Origin: Mytilus edulis
Lineage: Eukaryota > Mollusca > Bivalvia > Mytilida > Mytilidae
Direction: 5' to 3'
DNA: 64,000 nt
NCBI RefSeq assembly: GCF_963676685.1
Contig: NC_092346.1
Span: 96,647,917 to 96,711,916 of the forward strand
Shown here: one piece after another, positions 35,937-48,988 of the stretch
Layout: the number at the start of each line of letters is the position of its first letter
How positions within the stretch are numbered: position 1 is the stretch's first letter
Notes under the pieces: model-generated
What the model was told of the DNA's origin: nothing
Databases searched by the model: none
Seen by the model: only the letters and a program-made list of their open reading frames with translations
Program-made: the position numbers and the translations under genes

Positions 35937-36354
35937 TTTTTTATAATTTATTTCAAGGTTGTTAATCTACCGTTCACTTGAATCATAGAAATATACATTT
36001 TGCACAATCAAAGTTGAAACTCAGGTTTGTCTGAAACTGATTTATTAAGAAATATATTTTTCTCTCAATAATCATCTGCACTTGATGTCCACATAACAAT
36101 AATCTGCACTTGTTTTTAGTTGTCGAATGGTGTCTTTACCTTAAATAATTTAAGGTTTATTGAATATTATATCCCTTATCTATGGTGGTTTCATGTCGGG
36201 AAAAGATTACATCAACATAATAATTGTAATCTCCAAATTGTACATGTCAAATACGGGAAGGTTTTTGTAAAACGAAGATATTTTCAAAAGGGAAACACGA
36301 AATAAGAACTATGACATATATAAGCTAGTAACATATTGTAAGACACATTTTACT

Positions 36355-36364
36355 ATATAAATAG
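36355..36364 (+). promoter_or_regulatory. TATA box of the 36463 gene
   Basis: TATATAAATAG about 100 bases before the ATG, aligned with the box of copy A. Confidence 0.65.
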
Positions 36365-36462
36365 AAAAAGCACTATTCTCTAGGAGCCACCTCCAAAATG
36401 AAAGTTAATATAGAACTGGTCTGACCATAGATATTTGTGAGTGGCAGTTTTAAGAAAACTCC

Positions 36463-39197
36463 ATGATGAAGGTTGGATTGTTATCCATACTGATCATCCT
36501 TGCTGTACTAGGTATGGTATAGTTACGTGTTGTCTAGAAATTACGTCACAATAACACTTTTTCAGTCATAAATGTTAAGGTCATTCATTTCTTTGCAGTT
36601 AAGTTTAACGGCCATTTTCACTAAACTAGTTCAGATTTTTCTTAAACTGGATCCCGCCTCAAGGTGCGGGATTTTTCGCTGTATTGAAGACCCGTTGGTG
36701 CCTTTTGGCTGTGTTCTACTCTTTGGCATGGGCTGTTATCACTTTTACACATTTCTCATTGCTATTATCAATTTTATTTTCATGCACAGAAATTAGTACC
36801 TTATAAAGATTTTTTTATTTGCCTCTAAAAAAAATATAATTTCGTCTACGCCAGCTATTTAAAACTGTTTTCCAAAACAGTCTTTCGTAGACTTAATTTA
36901 GGTTGAGGAGGATCACCTGCAACAGCCGTTGTGCAAATCCACATTTAAGTCATATCGACTAACCAATTGAATCGAAACTATATGTAAGAACGATTTAAAG
37001 ACTGCAGTTTAATGACAAAAAGCATGTGATCATTACGGCTGTTTTACAGACAAAAATTTATAACTTTCAATATAAAAGGGGATAACATAGATGCTTTAAT
37101 TTCATAAATAATTGATTAAGATTTTTTTCTGAATTTTTGTAGGAGGAATACGGGTTGCATTTATAGATCTTACAAATCGTACAACTTTGCAACCTGCAGC
37201 CTAAAATCAATTTACTCATGCTTTTGATTATCTTTTAATTAAGAATGATATTAACTACATTTTGGCAAAGTTTTTAATAATTCTATTGACTTCAATGCCT
37301 TATAATAATCGATAAATTATGACAATGGTAAAATTGTATTGAAACAATAACAAAAACAGAATTGCAAAAAAGCTGCATATGTGTAACGGTTGTTGTCTAC
37401 TTAATATTTCATTTTGAATTAAGAACTAATTTATATGTATGTATGGTTTTAGTTGTAGTAGCAGAATCCTATGGTAGAAGACATATAAGAAGAATAAGTA
37501 TGTATTTAACATTCTATATTTTGATGAATAGATATCACAAGTTGTGTTATGAGTGACAATGAGACAACTATTCATCCAAGTCACTATAAGTAAAAAGTAA
37601 ACCATTATAGGTCACAGTAAGGCCTTCAACACCGGGCATGGGCTCAAACCGAACAGCAACATATAAAGGGCTTCAAAAATATCTTGTGAAAAAAAACCCC
37701 AGGAAAACAGGAAAACCAACGGTCTAATCTATATAAAAAAAAACGAGAAATGAGAAACACTTATGAATCACGTCAACAAACGGCAACCACTGAACGTCTT
37801 TATTTTATAAAAATTACATTGAGGTTAGAATGATATAAAAGTTCTTAACGAACAGAAACACGTTTATGATAAAATAGGGTTGAAGAGGGTTTGAAATAGC
37901 ATATCAGATTTATAATCATACGAAACTGGTTTCAAATGAATGTAGAATTCAAACTAAACACATATTTGCAACTTTTTTCGTTCCTATTATGAAACGTTTC
38001 AGCATTTGTGATAATTCTGTTTTAGGCTTTAGACACATACGAAGATATCATGCACGAAGAATCGTGCTTCGAAGAAGGCATTATAAAAGAAGAGTATTTA
38101 AATTGTTCAGAAGAAAGTACTATAAAAGAAGAACCTTAAAATTATTTAGAAGAAAGTATTATAAAAAAAGAATCTTTAAATTGTTTAGAAGAAAACACTA
38201 TGTGCGGAAGATATACAAACACAGATACATTCATAAGCATCATATTCACAGATATCTACACAAGCTTCTTCACAAATATCGACACAAGTATGTGCGCAAA
38301 TATCGACACAAGTATGTTCGCAAATATCGACACAAGTATGTTCGCAAACACGTTCATGTGCACAAACCTGTTCATGTTCATGTGCACAAACCTGTTCATG
38401 TTCATGTGCACAGACCTGTTCATGTTCATGTGCACAAACCTGTTCACGCACATGTTAATAAAGGTGAAGATGCTCGTGGACATGGGCCTATTGAAAGTTT
38501 TGATAATGGATACGATCTCTACAGTTCAAGAACTAGTCATGGCTTTCGAAGAAACAGTAAGTCTTTAGTTAATTAAGTTAATATTTCATAAAAGAGAGAC
38601 GACAGATACCAGAGGGACAGTCAAACTTATAAATCGAAAATAAACTAGGTAGGTCACATTCATGATTACCTGATTCATCGAAAGTGTAAAAAAGTAGTAC
38701 AATATCTATTTTGAATTAAATATATCCTATTACTCGATTAGGTAATAAGTAAAGAGGTACAAGCTGTCAAAATCGTATTCACGGACTTGACTCTAATTCT
38801 AATATTTGATTTATAGCATACTAAAATACATATCCAACTTATTATCAGTTTTAAATACACATTTAACAGTGCATATGCGAGATAGTATATATCAGAATAT
38901 TTTGTTTTAGTTCACCACTATACTCCAAACTTTGTGAATCGAAACAGCAATCTCCATCACCACATACAAGAGAATGGTGGGATCGCTTACAGGCATACGT
39001 ATGGAGACGGTCAGAGAAGTTATAATGGTCTAGGAGGTGGTGATTTAGGACGATATCACGGTCCAGTCGTCAATAATCCAGAACGTTTTCACGGTCCATT
39101 GGTGTCTGATACAGGAAGTTATCGCAGTCCACTAGTCACGCATTCGGGAAGCTATAATGCAGCGGTTGAGGTTACACATGGAGGTGGCGGATATTAA
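36463..39197 (+). CDS. secreted Arg/Tyr- and His-Val-repeat protein, foot-protein-like (copy B)
   Basis: Four exons: 36463-36511, 37453-37497, 38026-38556, 38911-39197; introns all phase 1; 303 residues. The signal peptide, AESYGRRH exon, four 13-residue cationic repeats and Gly/Tyr/His tail match copy A closely. Between them this copy has an extra run of an 8-residue RHKYVRKY unit and only a short His-Val array (KPVHVHVHKPVHVHVH), so it is about 88 residues shorter than copy A. The frame is intact and the splice sites and TATA box are kept, so I consider it functional. An extracellular metal-binding structural protein is the likely role (inference); biochemical identity is not proven. Confidence 0.75.
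37552..37800 (-). repeat. dispersed repeat in intron 2 of copy B
   Basis: Same insertion and position as in copy A (27390-27660), so it predates the duplication. Confidence 0.55.
38278..38350 (+). repeat. 24-base coding tandem repeat (RHKYVRKY)
   Basis: AAATATCGACACAAGTATGT recurs three times in tandem in exon 3 of copy B. Copy A has one unit. Confidence 0.75.
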
Positions 39198-39200
39198 ATC

Positions 39201-39206
39201 AATAAA
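39201..39206 (+). terminator. polyadenylation signal AATAAA
   Basis: Immediately downstream of the stop at 39197, as in copy A. Confidence 0.55.
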
Positions 39207-40011
39207 GTATTTATTACTTTTAATGAAAGGTGTCATTTTTTCCAAAAATACTTGTCTTTAGATATTCAATTCATTCATAAAATAAACTCGGCATAGAAAT
39301 TAAGCAGGCATTTAGAAATCCTTTGATTGGCAAACGAATCAAAGAGTTAATAACAACATATTAAAATAAACATATGTCAGTTTAAATTATTGACGATAAA
39401 TTATATATAAAGATCTGAAGAAAATGGTTTACAGTATAATTCATATTTATATTTCAATGTAATATTTTATTTAAATGAAAACCAATACCACCATTTCTCC
39501 TGGACTAGGAACCCTCTTTTAAATGGCTAAATTGGATGGATCCATCCCGTGTTTGTAGTCATAATTGATATATGTACAATACACTCGGAATCCAATTTGG
39601 GAAAATGTTTAGTATTTGAATCAAATAAGAACAATTGCTAAAGGAAACTTTCCGTATCAAAGATATTGTCATCCGCAGCAAAGCCGGTATGATAACCATA
39701 ATTTATTACTTGCCACTATTACAGCTAACAGTAACAGTTATGTAGATGGAGCTTTAATACTGAACATAAATAAAAATATATATAAAAAGAAAGGAATATG
39801 TATGTAAACACACCTTGTTCAGCAATTACTCTGTCCCATTAGTACACGCATTTCGTATTGCTTTACACAGTGTGACCTGTATCACTGTCGATCGGCCAGA
39901 TTGTCACATAATATGTAGACTAATCGAATCGATAGTCAAGGGGTATTCCGAAAAAGTTACAAATATTAAATGATACGTTTCACAAAAGCGGAGAGAACCC
40001 ATTTTTGGAAA

Positions 40012-41893
40012 ATGACGCTTTAAGCGGCATGTTTCCGATACTGCTGACCTGAACTTCCATTAAATTTCTCTGCCTACCGCGCTTGGTTCGTATTTACTTT
40101 CCATTACATGTCTCCGTCTACCGCTTGGTTTCGTATTTACTATTTTACATTTAGACTGGAATCTGATGGTATTATCATTCATGTGTAGTAATCAACCGGG
40201 AACCAGTTTACATACTTTATTCACAGAATAAAAGATTTTGACCCGTTCATATGTTTATTGTTATTAAATGGTATCTTCCTAATGGTATTTTGAGCTTTCA
40301 CTTTGTTATATTTCTCATATTCATTCAAGCTTTCGCTTTTATCTATGTAATAAACAAATAGATCCGTTTTGACATGGTTCTGGACTTTTCACACACCAAT
40401 GATCAGCAATCGCTAGACAAAATAGTTCTCCTAAATAATGTCAGCCTTTCTTACCATTTCACCTTAACCACCATTAAAAAAGTATTAATCGGAATTATCT
40501 GACATCTTTTGGATAGATACTGGACTTTATCCAGATTTACAAAGTTTTGAATAATCGGAAATTAGTAAACGCGGTGGGTATGAATCGTCTGATGACACTT
40601 GGTCTCCGGTCCTTCTTATTACCAAATACATCGAAGTGTACCAACACGATGTTCTTAAGATACTTATAAATCTATTTTTATAACTTTATTGATTATGTGA
40701 AGTAAAACTAAAACATTGTTAGAACAATAAAGATATATAATTAATTGGGGGGAAACTTGATAGTCTTTTCGTTTTACAAACAACTGCTTTTATTATAAGA
40801 AAATGTAATGTGTCTGTATTGGTCCACTTTCTACTGGTTACAAGACAGATCGAAATATTGCGACTTGTTTACGTTTCTGTGTCACTTTCTCAGAATAATT
40901 AAATGTTTAATTATCGATCTCGATAGTTCAGACTTCTTTACGTTCGTACGCATTAAGTTGACGATCTTTTCTGCATTACTTGTCAATCAAAACTTCAAAT
41001 ATGTTCAAATAACATAGAAAGGACGTTATATTTCTTATTAATCCGTAAGTCCGGTAGGGCTAGCGATAATTGAAATTTACTAGTTCGAGCTGAAATTTTA
41101 ATACTAGTCTGGGGCATCGGGCTAATGGTTAATGACGCAGACTGGACTCCCGACTCAATCTTTGCTTACAAAGTTACAACAGCAGAGTCTGTAACAGACT
41201 GTATCTGTATGACATGTGAATATATTGTCGATATCGATGCTGGCTTTGAGAGAGCGCCACCGATTTATTGGCGGGGCGTGAGAACATCTAGATTTGAAGC
41301 TCTCTACGTTTGATGCGTGCACAATAGTGTCGTCTAGCTGATTTGATGCGATCACTATCTTACAAAGGATGAGTTTGAATATTGTACGGTGCTTTACTTG
41401 GTGGAATGTCAATACACTCAAAGTTAATGTTGACGTCAGAGTTATTCTTCACTTGCTTTTCCACAATAATTGTTGCGTGGTATTCTGTGAATTTCTCGGC
41501 AGTTATGGTGCTCTTCGGACATGCTTTTTTTGAGGAACTCGTCTGTTTCAATAGCGTGAATCAGCCCCTCAACTACTTTTTACATAAAAACTAATTTTGG
41601 CTTCAACGTTTGTTCGTTCCTGTCTGGAGATCTTGTTGTAGTTTCTGTTTGGCAAGCATTTTTGAGACGTATCCGTCCTCTCTTGACTTGTAATCTCTGG
41701 TGATACATTTTGCCGCTTGACATGTATCCTTTCAAGCTTGTTTATTTTTGTTACCAGTCAGGGGTTGCATACAATGGCTCCATATCAAATTATGAGATCC
41801 ATTCCTAAAGGTCTAGTTCATTGTTCTAATCTGACACAAATTTCATTAACTTGAATGCCACCCAAGTTGAATATATGATGACCCACTATAATA
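40012..41893. other. 1.9-kb block present only in copy B, origin unknown
   Basis: Copy A passes directly from the left-flank sequence (33864) to the right-flank T-tract (33878). I see no terminal inverted repeats and no clear target duplication. Opposed frames of 60-88 codons occur (41125-41594), but none has a recognisable domain. It may be an insertion in B or a deletion in A. Confidence 0.5.
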
Positions 41894-42403
41894 GGTTTTT
41901 TTTTATATAAATTCCCTGATGGAGCTTAAATAATTTAAAAGTATAAATACCCTAATACCAGGTAGTCGATTCTCAAATTGAGGGATGTAGCTTGTAATTT
42001 TGCGTCGTCTGCAACGGTCAAATATACCTGGATTGAAAATTTCAAAAATTTGACCTATTTGGTCAAACGAATATTGTTGTTAATTAATGTTCTCAAGTTG
42101 TAGTTTTGCTAATACACCTTTCTAGAATGATATGAATGATAATTATATACTAGAATTATCCCGATGTGTTATTTATTGTTTTGTATCAAACTATAAGGAA
42201 GTATTATTATCAGGAAAACAAAATACAGTGGGTAGATAAATATACAATTATGCAGGTGTGTATTGCGTGTTTTAGTAATTTACAATATATGGTCGTAATA
42301 ATTAACGTAAAACTTGTGTAAACTTAAACATTGTGCGGCTGTAAAAGATAGACTTTCTTTGTTTTGCATGGGTTTTTTTATTTTCTAATTTTTAGGGGGT
42401 ATA

Positions 42404-44640
42404 TAATCAATGAATAAGACGAATCCAATTTCTGTAGAATAAAGGCAAAAGTAGTATACCGCTGTTCGAAACTCATAAATCGATAGAAAAAAAACAAATC
42501 CAGGTTACAAACTAAAACTGATGGAAACGCATTAAATATAAGAGGAGAACAACCGACACGACATTTAAATGTAACACAGACAGAAACGAACTAAGCATTT
42601 ATAGACAAAATCCGATGAGAATAATAAATATAACATTAAAACTAAATTCATGAATTTGGGATAGCAAAGTACCGTCCGACGTCTTATACATGTTATGGTA
42701 ATGTGAATTTACACTCAAATAAGAGGAAACAAACGACACAACAGAAACACAACGTTAAAATGTAACACACACAGAAACGAACTATAATATAACAATGGCC
42801 ATATTCCTGACTTGGAACAGGACATTTTAAAACAAATGAGGATGATTTACCCGAGGAAAAAACCCGGAAACTACTACTATTTATAAGGATTTACAGCAAT
42901 TTGTTCAATACAGTATGTTCCTCTTGTTGTTCATACTGCCACAATATTTATGTATTACAAATGACGCTGGGACCTCATCGGTATGGTATTGACAAAATAT
43001 AGGCCTCGTTGTGACATAAAGGAATGTGTCTAATTAATGAGCTGACATGAATTATCATTGATATGGTCATATTTATAGATTAACTTTTTTCAAAATACTA
43101 AGGCTTTTCTACCTCAGGAATAGATTACCTTAGCTGTGTTTGGCAAACTGTTAGGAATTTTGGTCCTCGATGCTCTTCAACTTCGTACTTTATATGGCCT
43201 TTTTAACTTTTATTTGATTCGTGCTGACGAGTCTTTTGTAAACGAGACGCGCGTCTGGCGTAACTATAAAATGTAATCCCGGTAGCTTTGATGAGTTTAT
43301 TTATTCAATCAACTTTTGTTACACAGAAGTAGGTGATTAAATTTCACTGCGATTCGATATAATTCGCTTTTTTAAGAGCAGCAAAAAAAGAGTTTCATGA
43401 CGACAAACAGAAAGAATACATTATTTTGTAAATTCGTCAGTATTAGGGTATATTTATTATATCATCTCATTTGACATTAATAATAGAACAACCTCTTTGC
43501 TCATTCGAAGTGATGCATGTCAACACTCCCGACCGTTGAGGTTCAGATACTACAGGATGCACACATTTTTTAAACGATAACAACAATCTATAGAATTCAC
43601 TCACAAAACTTCATACCTATAATTACAGTGAGTTGCTTATAGGTGTTACTGTCAAACTTTACCTATAGCTTCACCTGTTTTTAAAATTGACAACACAATA
43701 GGGACATTTAAATTGACCAGTTGGTATTGTTAGATTTAAATCTACCTTGATACTACCTGTAAAAAAATTTATTCACCTAACCCAAAGTTTCAGCATGCTT
43801 TTTTCCTTAAGAATTGTAAATTGGGAACGAATGCAATTCAATTGTTGTTGTCCCCCTGGAAAAAAGTATTTCTTTGTCAAATGGCAAGTTGACCCCAAAC
43901 TCCGTTGTAAATTGTCAAAGAGGTGCCGAGGACAAAATTCAAAAACAAAAAAAGGTAACGTGTTAAATTGGCCTTTACTTGCTCATTATAAGATGAATGA
44001 AAATTTCTGACCACTACGCTTCGAATGTATATACTTGTTTAAAGAAGTTTCCAATAAATATTTTTTCTGTCACCGTGTACTAAATTTTCTTGCCAAAAGA
44101 ACACACGTGAGAGTTAACAGAGAAGTTCAAGGTGATTTTCTTAGTATATATTTGTTTAGGGGCCAGTTGAAGGGCGCCTCCGGGTGCCAAAAAAGTGAAA
44201 TTGGTTACAGAGAATAGGTATTAAACAGTTAGATTTTTAGTAGTGGAATGTAAATATTTTTGATCATTGCTACAATTGATCTCCACTTTCATTATCTATA
44301 AATCAAGGAGATGTGGTATGACTGCCTATGAGACAATAACTATCCACACAAGTTCAAAGCAATTCTAAGCAACTGTATGGACTTCAACAATGAGAAAAAT
44401 ACGTATAGTTGGCTATAAAGGGCTCCTACATGAAAAATATAAAAATTCAATTGTAAAAACTAAGTGCCTAATTCATAATAACTAAACAAATTTACGAAAA
44501 ACAAATATGACAAACATGAGCCAACGACAATCACTGAACTACCGGCAACTGACTTTGAAGAGGAACTTATAGATTGGTTATTTGATTGTTGCATGATTAA
44601 GATATAACCATATTTTTGTTACTAAATGAATTCTTTATTT
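42404..44640. other. repeat-rich spacer, no gene supported
   Basis: It holds fragments of the GCCAATGAGACAACT family (42780-42900, 44300-44560), a copy of the GCGCGTCTG repeat (43040-43300) and a fragment of the GACACATTCCCC family (44155-44195). The 87-residue frame at 43747-44010 is Lys/Cys-rich without a known motif. Confidence 0.4.
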
Positions 44641-44654
44641 GCAAATATAGAAAA

Positions 44655-44890
44655 AGAAGATTTGGTATGATTGCCAATGAGACAACTGTCCACAAGAGAC
44701 CAACATAACACAGAAATTAACACATATAGGTCACCGTACGGCCTTCAACAATGAGCAAAGCCCATATCACATAGTAAGCTATAAAAGGCCCCGATATGGC
44801 AATATATAAAGCAGTAATTACATGCTATAGCAACACAAACATATTTCCATTGTGACACACAATAAACAACAGAGAACAATATAATAAGAT
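44655..44890 (+). repeat. GCCAATGAGACAACT dispersed repeat
   Basis: A clear copy: GATTGCCAATGAGACAACTG, CACCGTACGGCCTTCAACAA, CAAAGCCCATATCACATA. Confidence 0.7.
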
Positions 44891-44904
44891 ATTACAATAG
44901 ACGA

Positions 44905-45720
44905 ATGATCAACTTATTTGATGTGATCTAATCTGCCAGGCAGATTTCAAATAATTACATAATTTTCCATCTAAAGATCTAGAATTTGTTTGATACAAAT
45001 ACATAAGTTTTGTCACATTTGACCACGAACAGTAATAGTTTGGTAAAAATTGCATCCGTAAATATCTGTACACAGGACACACTAAAGTAAAATGGTACTC
45101 ATCTTCAACACTTTTCAAATTACAGCAAGTACATAATCTGTTTTCTTGGTATATTTGTATATCGCCCCACCTCAACATTTAACTTCATAGTACCACTACG
45201 TAGCTTTGTGAAAAAATGTGAACTATAATTATGATTTACGTAATCTTCAAAACAAAAATCTAATTTTATAGATTTGTACATAGTAAGTTTCCCACAATCC
45301 TGTATAGATGCAAACCAGCTTTGAATATATTGATCTTTTATCCTGTTTTTATTACATCTAATGATATGTTTATACCAGACTGCAGTTACCATACAAAGTT
45401 TAAACCAATACTAAACAATAGGTCACGAACATTAGAAACCCAATTAGTTACTATTATTTGCATCTCTGAGTAACAGTATATACATATCATGCACAATAAG
45501 TGGTTTATAAGTTACAATTTTTAACCAGTATTTTAAACATTTTTTTGTTTTCTAATTACATTCATTGACAAACGCCCTAGTTCGCCATATAAAAATTCAT
45601 TTGGCGTACTTTAACCCAGTTTCAAAATAGATTGACAAAAACGGTTATGGATAATTTCAACATCATTTCCTCGATGGAAACCCCAAATTTCCGAAGTATA
45701 ATTTATCACAGACGCAGCAA
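44905..45720 (-). pseudogene. LINE C-terminal fragment, frameshifted
   Basis: Read in reverse: a WGFHRGNDVEIIHNRF block (about 45640-45700), PNEFLYGELGRLSMN, then FFTKLRSGTMKLNVEVGRY and the zinc-knuckle end C-x2-C...EDEYHF...C in a second frame. Stops and at least one frameshift separate the blocks. Confidence 0.7.
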
Positions 45721-45734
45721 TGTCTATAATTGTT

Positions 45735-46745
45735 GGCGCTTAACTCATATTGGACTGTCTATTGTCTATAAGTGTTGTTGATAAACTCATTTTGGACTGT
45801 CTATTGTCTTTTAGTGTGGGCACTTTACTCGTAATGGCCTGTTAATTGTCTATAAGTGTTGGCACTAAACCCATGTTGGTTTGTTTATTGTCTGGAAGTG
45901 TGGGCATTACACTCGTATTGACCTGTGTATTGCCTATACGTATGGGTACTAAACTCATATTGGCCTAGTATTGTCTGTAAGTGTGGGCACTCAAGAAATA
46001 TTTGTCTTACTATTGTCAGTAAATGTGGACACTAAACTCTTATTTGCCTATTATTTGCCTATAATTGTGGGCATTGGTGTCTATTTGTGTGGCTCTTAAC
46101 CCTCTGTTGCCTATTAATAACATTAACGGTACAAATTTTCCTGCACTTTAATATGGTCAATAAGCTCATATTGGCCTGTCTTTTGTCTACTTGTATTGGC
46201 AATAAGCTCATATTGGTCTGTCTTTTTTCTACTTGTATGGGCAATAAGCTTATATTGGCCTATCTATTGTCTATTATTGTTGGCAATAAACTCACATTGG
46301 CCTGTCTTTTGCCTATAAGTATGGTCAGAAGCTAATAGTGGCCTGTCTTTTTTTCTACTTGTATGGGCAATAAGCTCAAAATTGCCTGTCTTTCGTCTAT
46401 TATTGTGGGCCATAAACTCACATTGCTTATTATTGTGTGCACTTAACTCATATTGTCCTGTATCTTGCCTACTTGTCTGGACGCTAAACTCCTATTGACC
46501 TGGTTGTTATCTATTACAGTGGGAACTCAACTTTTATTGAACTTTCTGCTGTATATAAGTGTTGGCGCTTAACTCATATGCATGTCATAGATATTGTATA
46601 TTATTATGGGTACTAAACTCATATCGGCCTGCCTATTGTCTATTAGTGTCGTCACTCAACTCATATTGGCCTTTATGTTGTGACAGTCTATTAGTATGCT
46701 CACGCAGCTCATATAAGCCTGTCTGTTGTCTATTAGTTTGGGCAC
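45735..46745 (+). repeat. minisatellite, ~48-base unit, about 20 diverged copies
   Basis: Repeated blocks are GTGTGGGCACT, AAACTCATATTGGCCTGTCT and ATTGTCTAT. Unit length and sequence vary. Several frames are open over short stretches by chance. Confidence 0.75.
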
Positions 46746-46759
46746 GAAAAAAATCAGCT

Positions 46760-46935
46760 GAATTTGACGAATCACGTTAATATTTTTCCAAAAATGACGG
46801 TAACGATAATTATTTGAGACATCTGACGAATCACGATAAGGATATTTTGACGAATCACGGTAAAATTTTAACTAATTTGACGCTAACGGTAGCCGAAATT
46901 GACCGTTTGACGCCTGACGGTAAATGGCATTACCA
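46760..46935 (+). repeat. cluster of TGACGAATCACG motifs
   Basis: TGACGAATCACG occurs three times and TGACGGTAACG-like variants several more in 170 bases, directly after the minisatellite. Function is unknown. Confidence 0.4.
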
Positions 46936-47239
46936 CCCTCATATATTAGATTTAGTTATAACCACAAATATTATCTTTAAACTTTTCTTTTACTATACAA
47001 TTGCAAGCTCACAAATAAATGTAATCTTATTCTTTGGGAAAAGAAGTTATTTTTTTTAAGTCCGGGTTCATTTTCTTTCTTTTGAAAAATGACATTGACC
47101 CAAATAATAACCAGTTTGATTTATAAGAAAAAGTATTGACTGGTAGACTAGGTGGACAAATCATTTTTTTGTGCAATAATTGTAAAAAAAAATTGGAAGA
47201 TTCCACCTACATTTGTGTTAATTTCCTTGTCTTAAACAT

Positions 47240-47410
47240 AAAAAAGAAGATCTGGTATTGTTGCCAATGAGACAACTCTCCACAAGAGACCGGATGCCAC
47301 TGAAATTAACAACTATAGTTCACCTATAAAAGGTCCTGAAATGACGAAATGCGACATACAGCAACAAACGACAACCCCCTGACTTTAGACAGGCACATAC
47401 AGAATGTGGC
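47240..47410 (+). repeat. GCCAATGAGACAACT dispersed repeat, short copy
   Basis: TTGCCAATGAGACAACTCTC, CACAAGAGACCGGATGCCA and GACTTTAGACAGGCACATAC are in order. Confidence 0.6.
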
Positions 47411-48240
47411 AGAATATTTAAATTAATATTAGTTCATTAGTTTATTCTTATGGATAGTGCAAATACATCTTTTGCTTTGATATGCATTGATTTTCATTTA
47501 ACTCTCATATCTCGCAGGACGATTTCCAAATATATTCTAATTCTTCTGGAATTTCACCCTTTCTGAACCCATTGTATATATAAAAAAAATCAACGTGTGG
47601 TTGCCGGTGATCTCAGAAGATGATTGGATAAGTTTTTATCAGCTCACTGGATGGATCAAAATATTTATACAGATGTTAATGAAATTGACAACTGTAAAAA
47701 AAAATAGTAACGTAGCGTCAATATCATTTCCAAAAATAGTAGCACCGATTCAATACCGTTTTCATTGATCATATGTTATGTATATAAACTCAGTCAATAG
47801 TTTATATATGGGCCTCGTCAAAAGTTCATAATTGATAAATTGTTCTAGAATTTAACAGTCTTTTTTTAGTTTGAAAGGGGAGGTGGTGTTTACATCAACC
47901 TATTTTTTATATCTACTTTTTGATGTCTGTTGCTTTATGGTAGCGATTACTGCCACTTCTTTTTAAGCTTTTCTGAATCATTTCCCCCGCAGGCAATTGC
48001 GGCAGGCTAAGTGAATGTAAGACAAAATGACAGCTGATATTGGGCTAACTAAAAAGTATGCCGGGTTGAGAGTATCTGGTATCGGTTGTGATATTCTTAT
48101 GCCCAGTCGCAAGAGTACATGTACCCTATCAATACCAGTAAAAAAAATATATTTTATACAAGAAAAACTAAACTGGAAGTGCAAGTTAACTTTTTTCTAG
48201 CTTAAATATTTGGTTAAGATTTGATGGTTTACCAGGCGTG
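47411..48240. other. no gene seen
   Basis: AT-rich sequence upstream of the large gene. The only open frame (reverse 47978-48184) has no recognisable feature. Confidence 0.35.
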
Positions 48241-48488
48241 AGAATATAAAAGTTGTTATTGACAGTTTAAATTCTATCACGCTCTATATACAGCACTTCC
48301 CTATTTTTGTTTTCAACGACACAGATATATATATATAAATAAACATTTAATTCCGCCCATCCACAGGAATAACCGTCGTCTTCCTTGTGTGATTATGTAA
48401 GTTGAGTAACATATAGGAATATAAGTTTTATATATGCAGATTCACTTTCAATATTTCATTACGCACTTTAATTTTGACAAAGACTAAG
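48241..48488 (+). promoter_or_regulatory. possible promoter and 5' untranslated exon of the 48989 gene
   Basis: A TATA-like ATATAAAAG lies at 48244-48252. A good donor, CTAAG then GTACGT, falls at 48488/48489. The next acceptor is at 48937-48938, just before the first coding exon. Weak evidence; a transcript would decide. Confidence 0.3.
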
Positions 48489-48988
48489 GTACGTGAAAAA
48501 CATTTTTATTTAAACGAAAAAACTATTAAATTTAGGGCTTCGTAAATATATTTTGATACTTAAACTATATAATTAATACATGATTTTGACTTTAAACTTA
48601 AATAGGCAATTGTGTCAATTAACTGTATTTTCTTGTTGTTTAAGAGTAATTCGGATAAATCTTAAGTAATAGTGTTGGCGCTTGTAAATGTTCTTATATC
48701 TCAAAGAAATGATGTTGATTCCAAAATGAACTAAATGAAATAAAACTGCATACTTATACTTCCTTCTTTAGAACATTGTTTAAAAATATGAATTGTTCCA
48801 ATTAGGTATTCACGGTGACTTTTTAATTGTTTACATATTCGTTTGTATTTTGTAGAGTTGTTCAAAGCCAATCATACATGTACCACATTATCATATTTGT
48901 GAGATTTGCATATTTTATATTTTATATCATAATAACAGGAAGTGCTAGATGGACAAAGTTCTCATTTGAAACAGCAAAGTTATTCGCA

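Larger units (their letters stand above)
35954..42403 (+). repeat. segmental duplication, copy B (with gene 36463-39197)
   Basis: This is the counterpart of 24721-34400, in the same orientation. It lacks copy A's three large insertions and has one block of its own at about 40012-41893. Confidence 0.8.

Noticed and set aside
41105-41180. tRNA-like or SINE head near GGGGCATCGGGCTAATGG
   Set aside because: I could not find both A and B box elements with proper spacing or a cloverleaf, so no tRNA or SINE is called.
46059-46335. Opposed leucine-rich and glutamine/lysine-rich frames
   Set aside because: They fall entirely in the minisatellite and reflect its periodicity.
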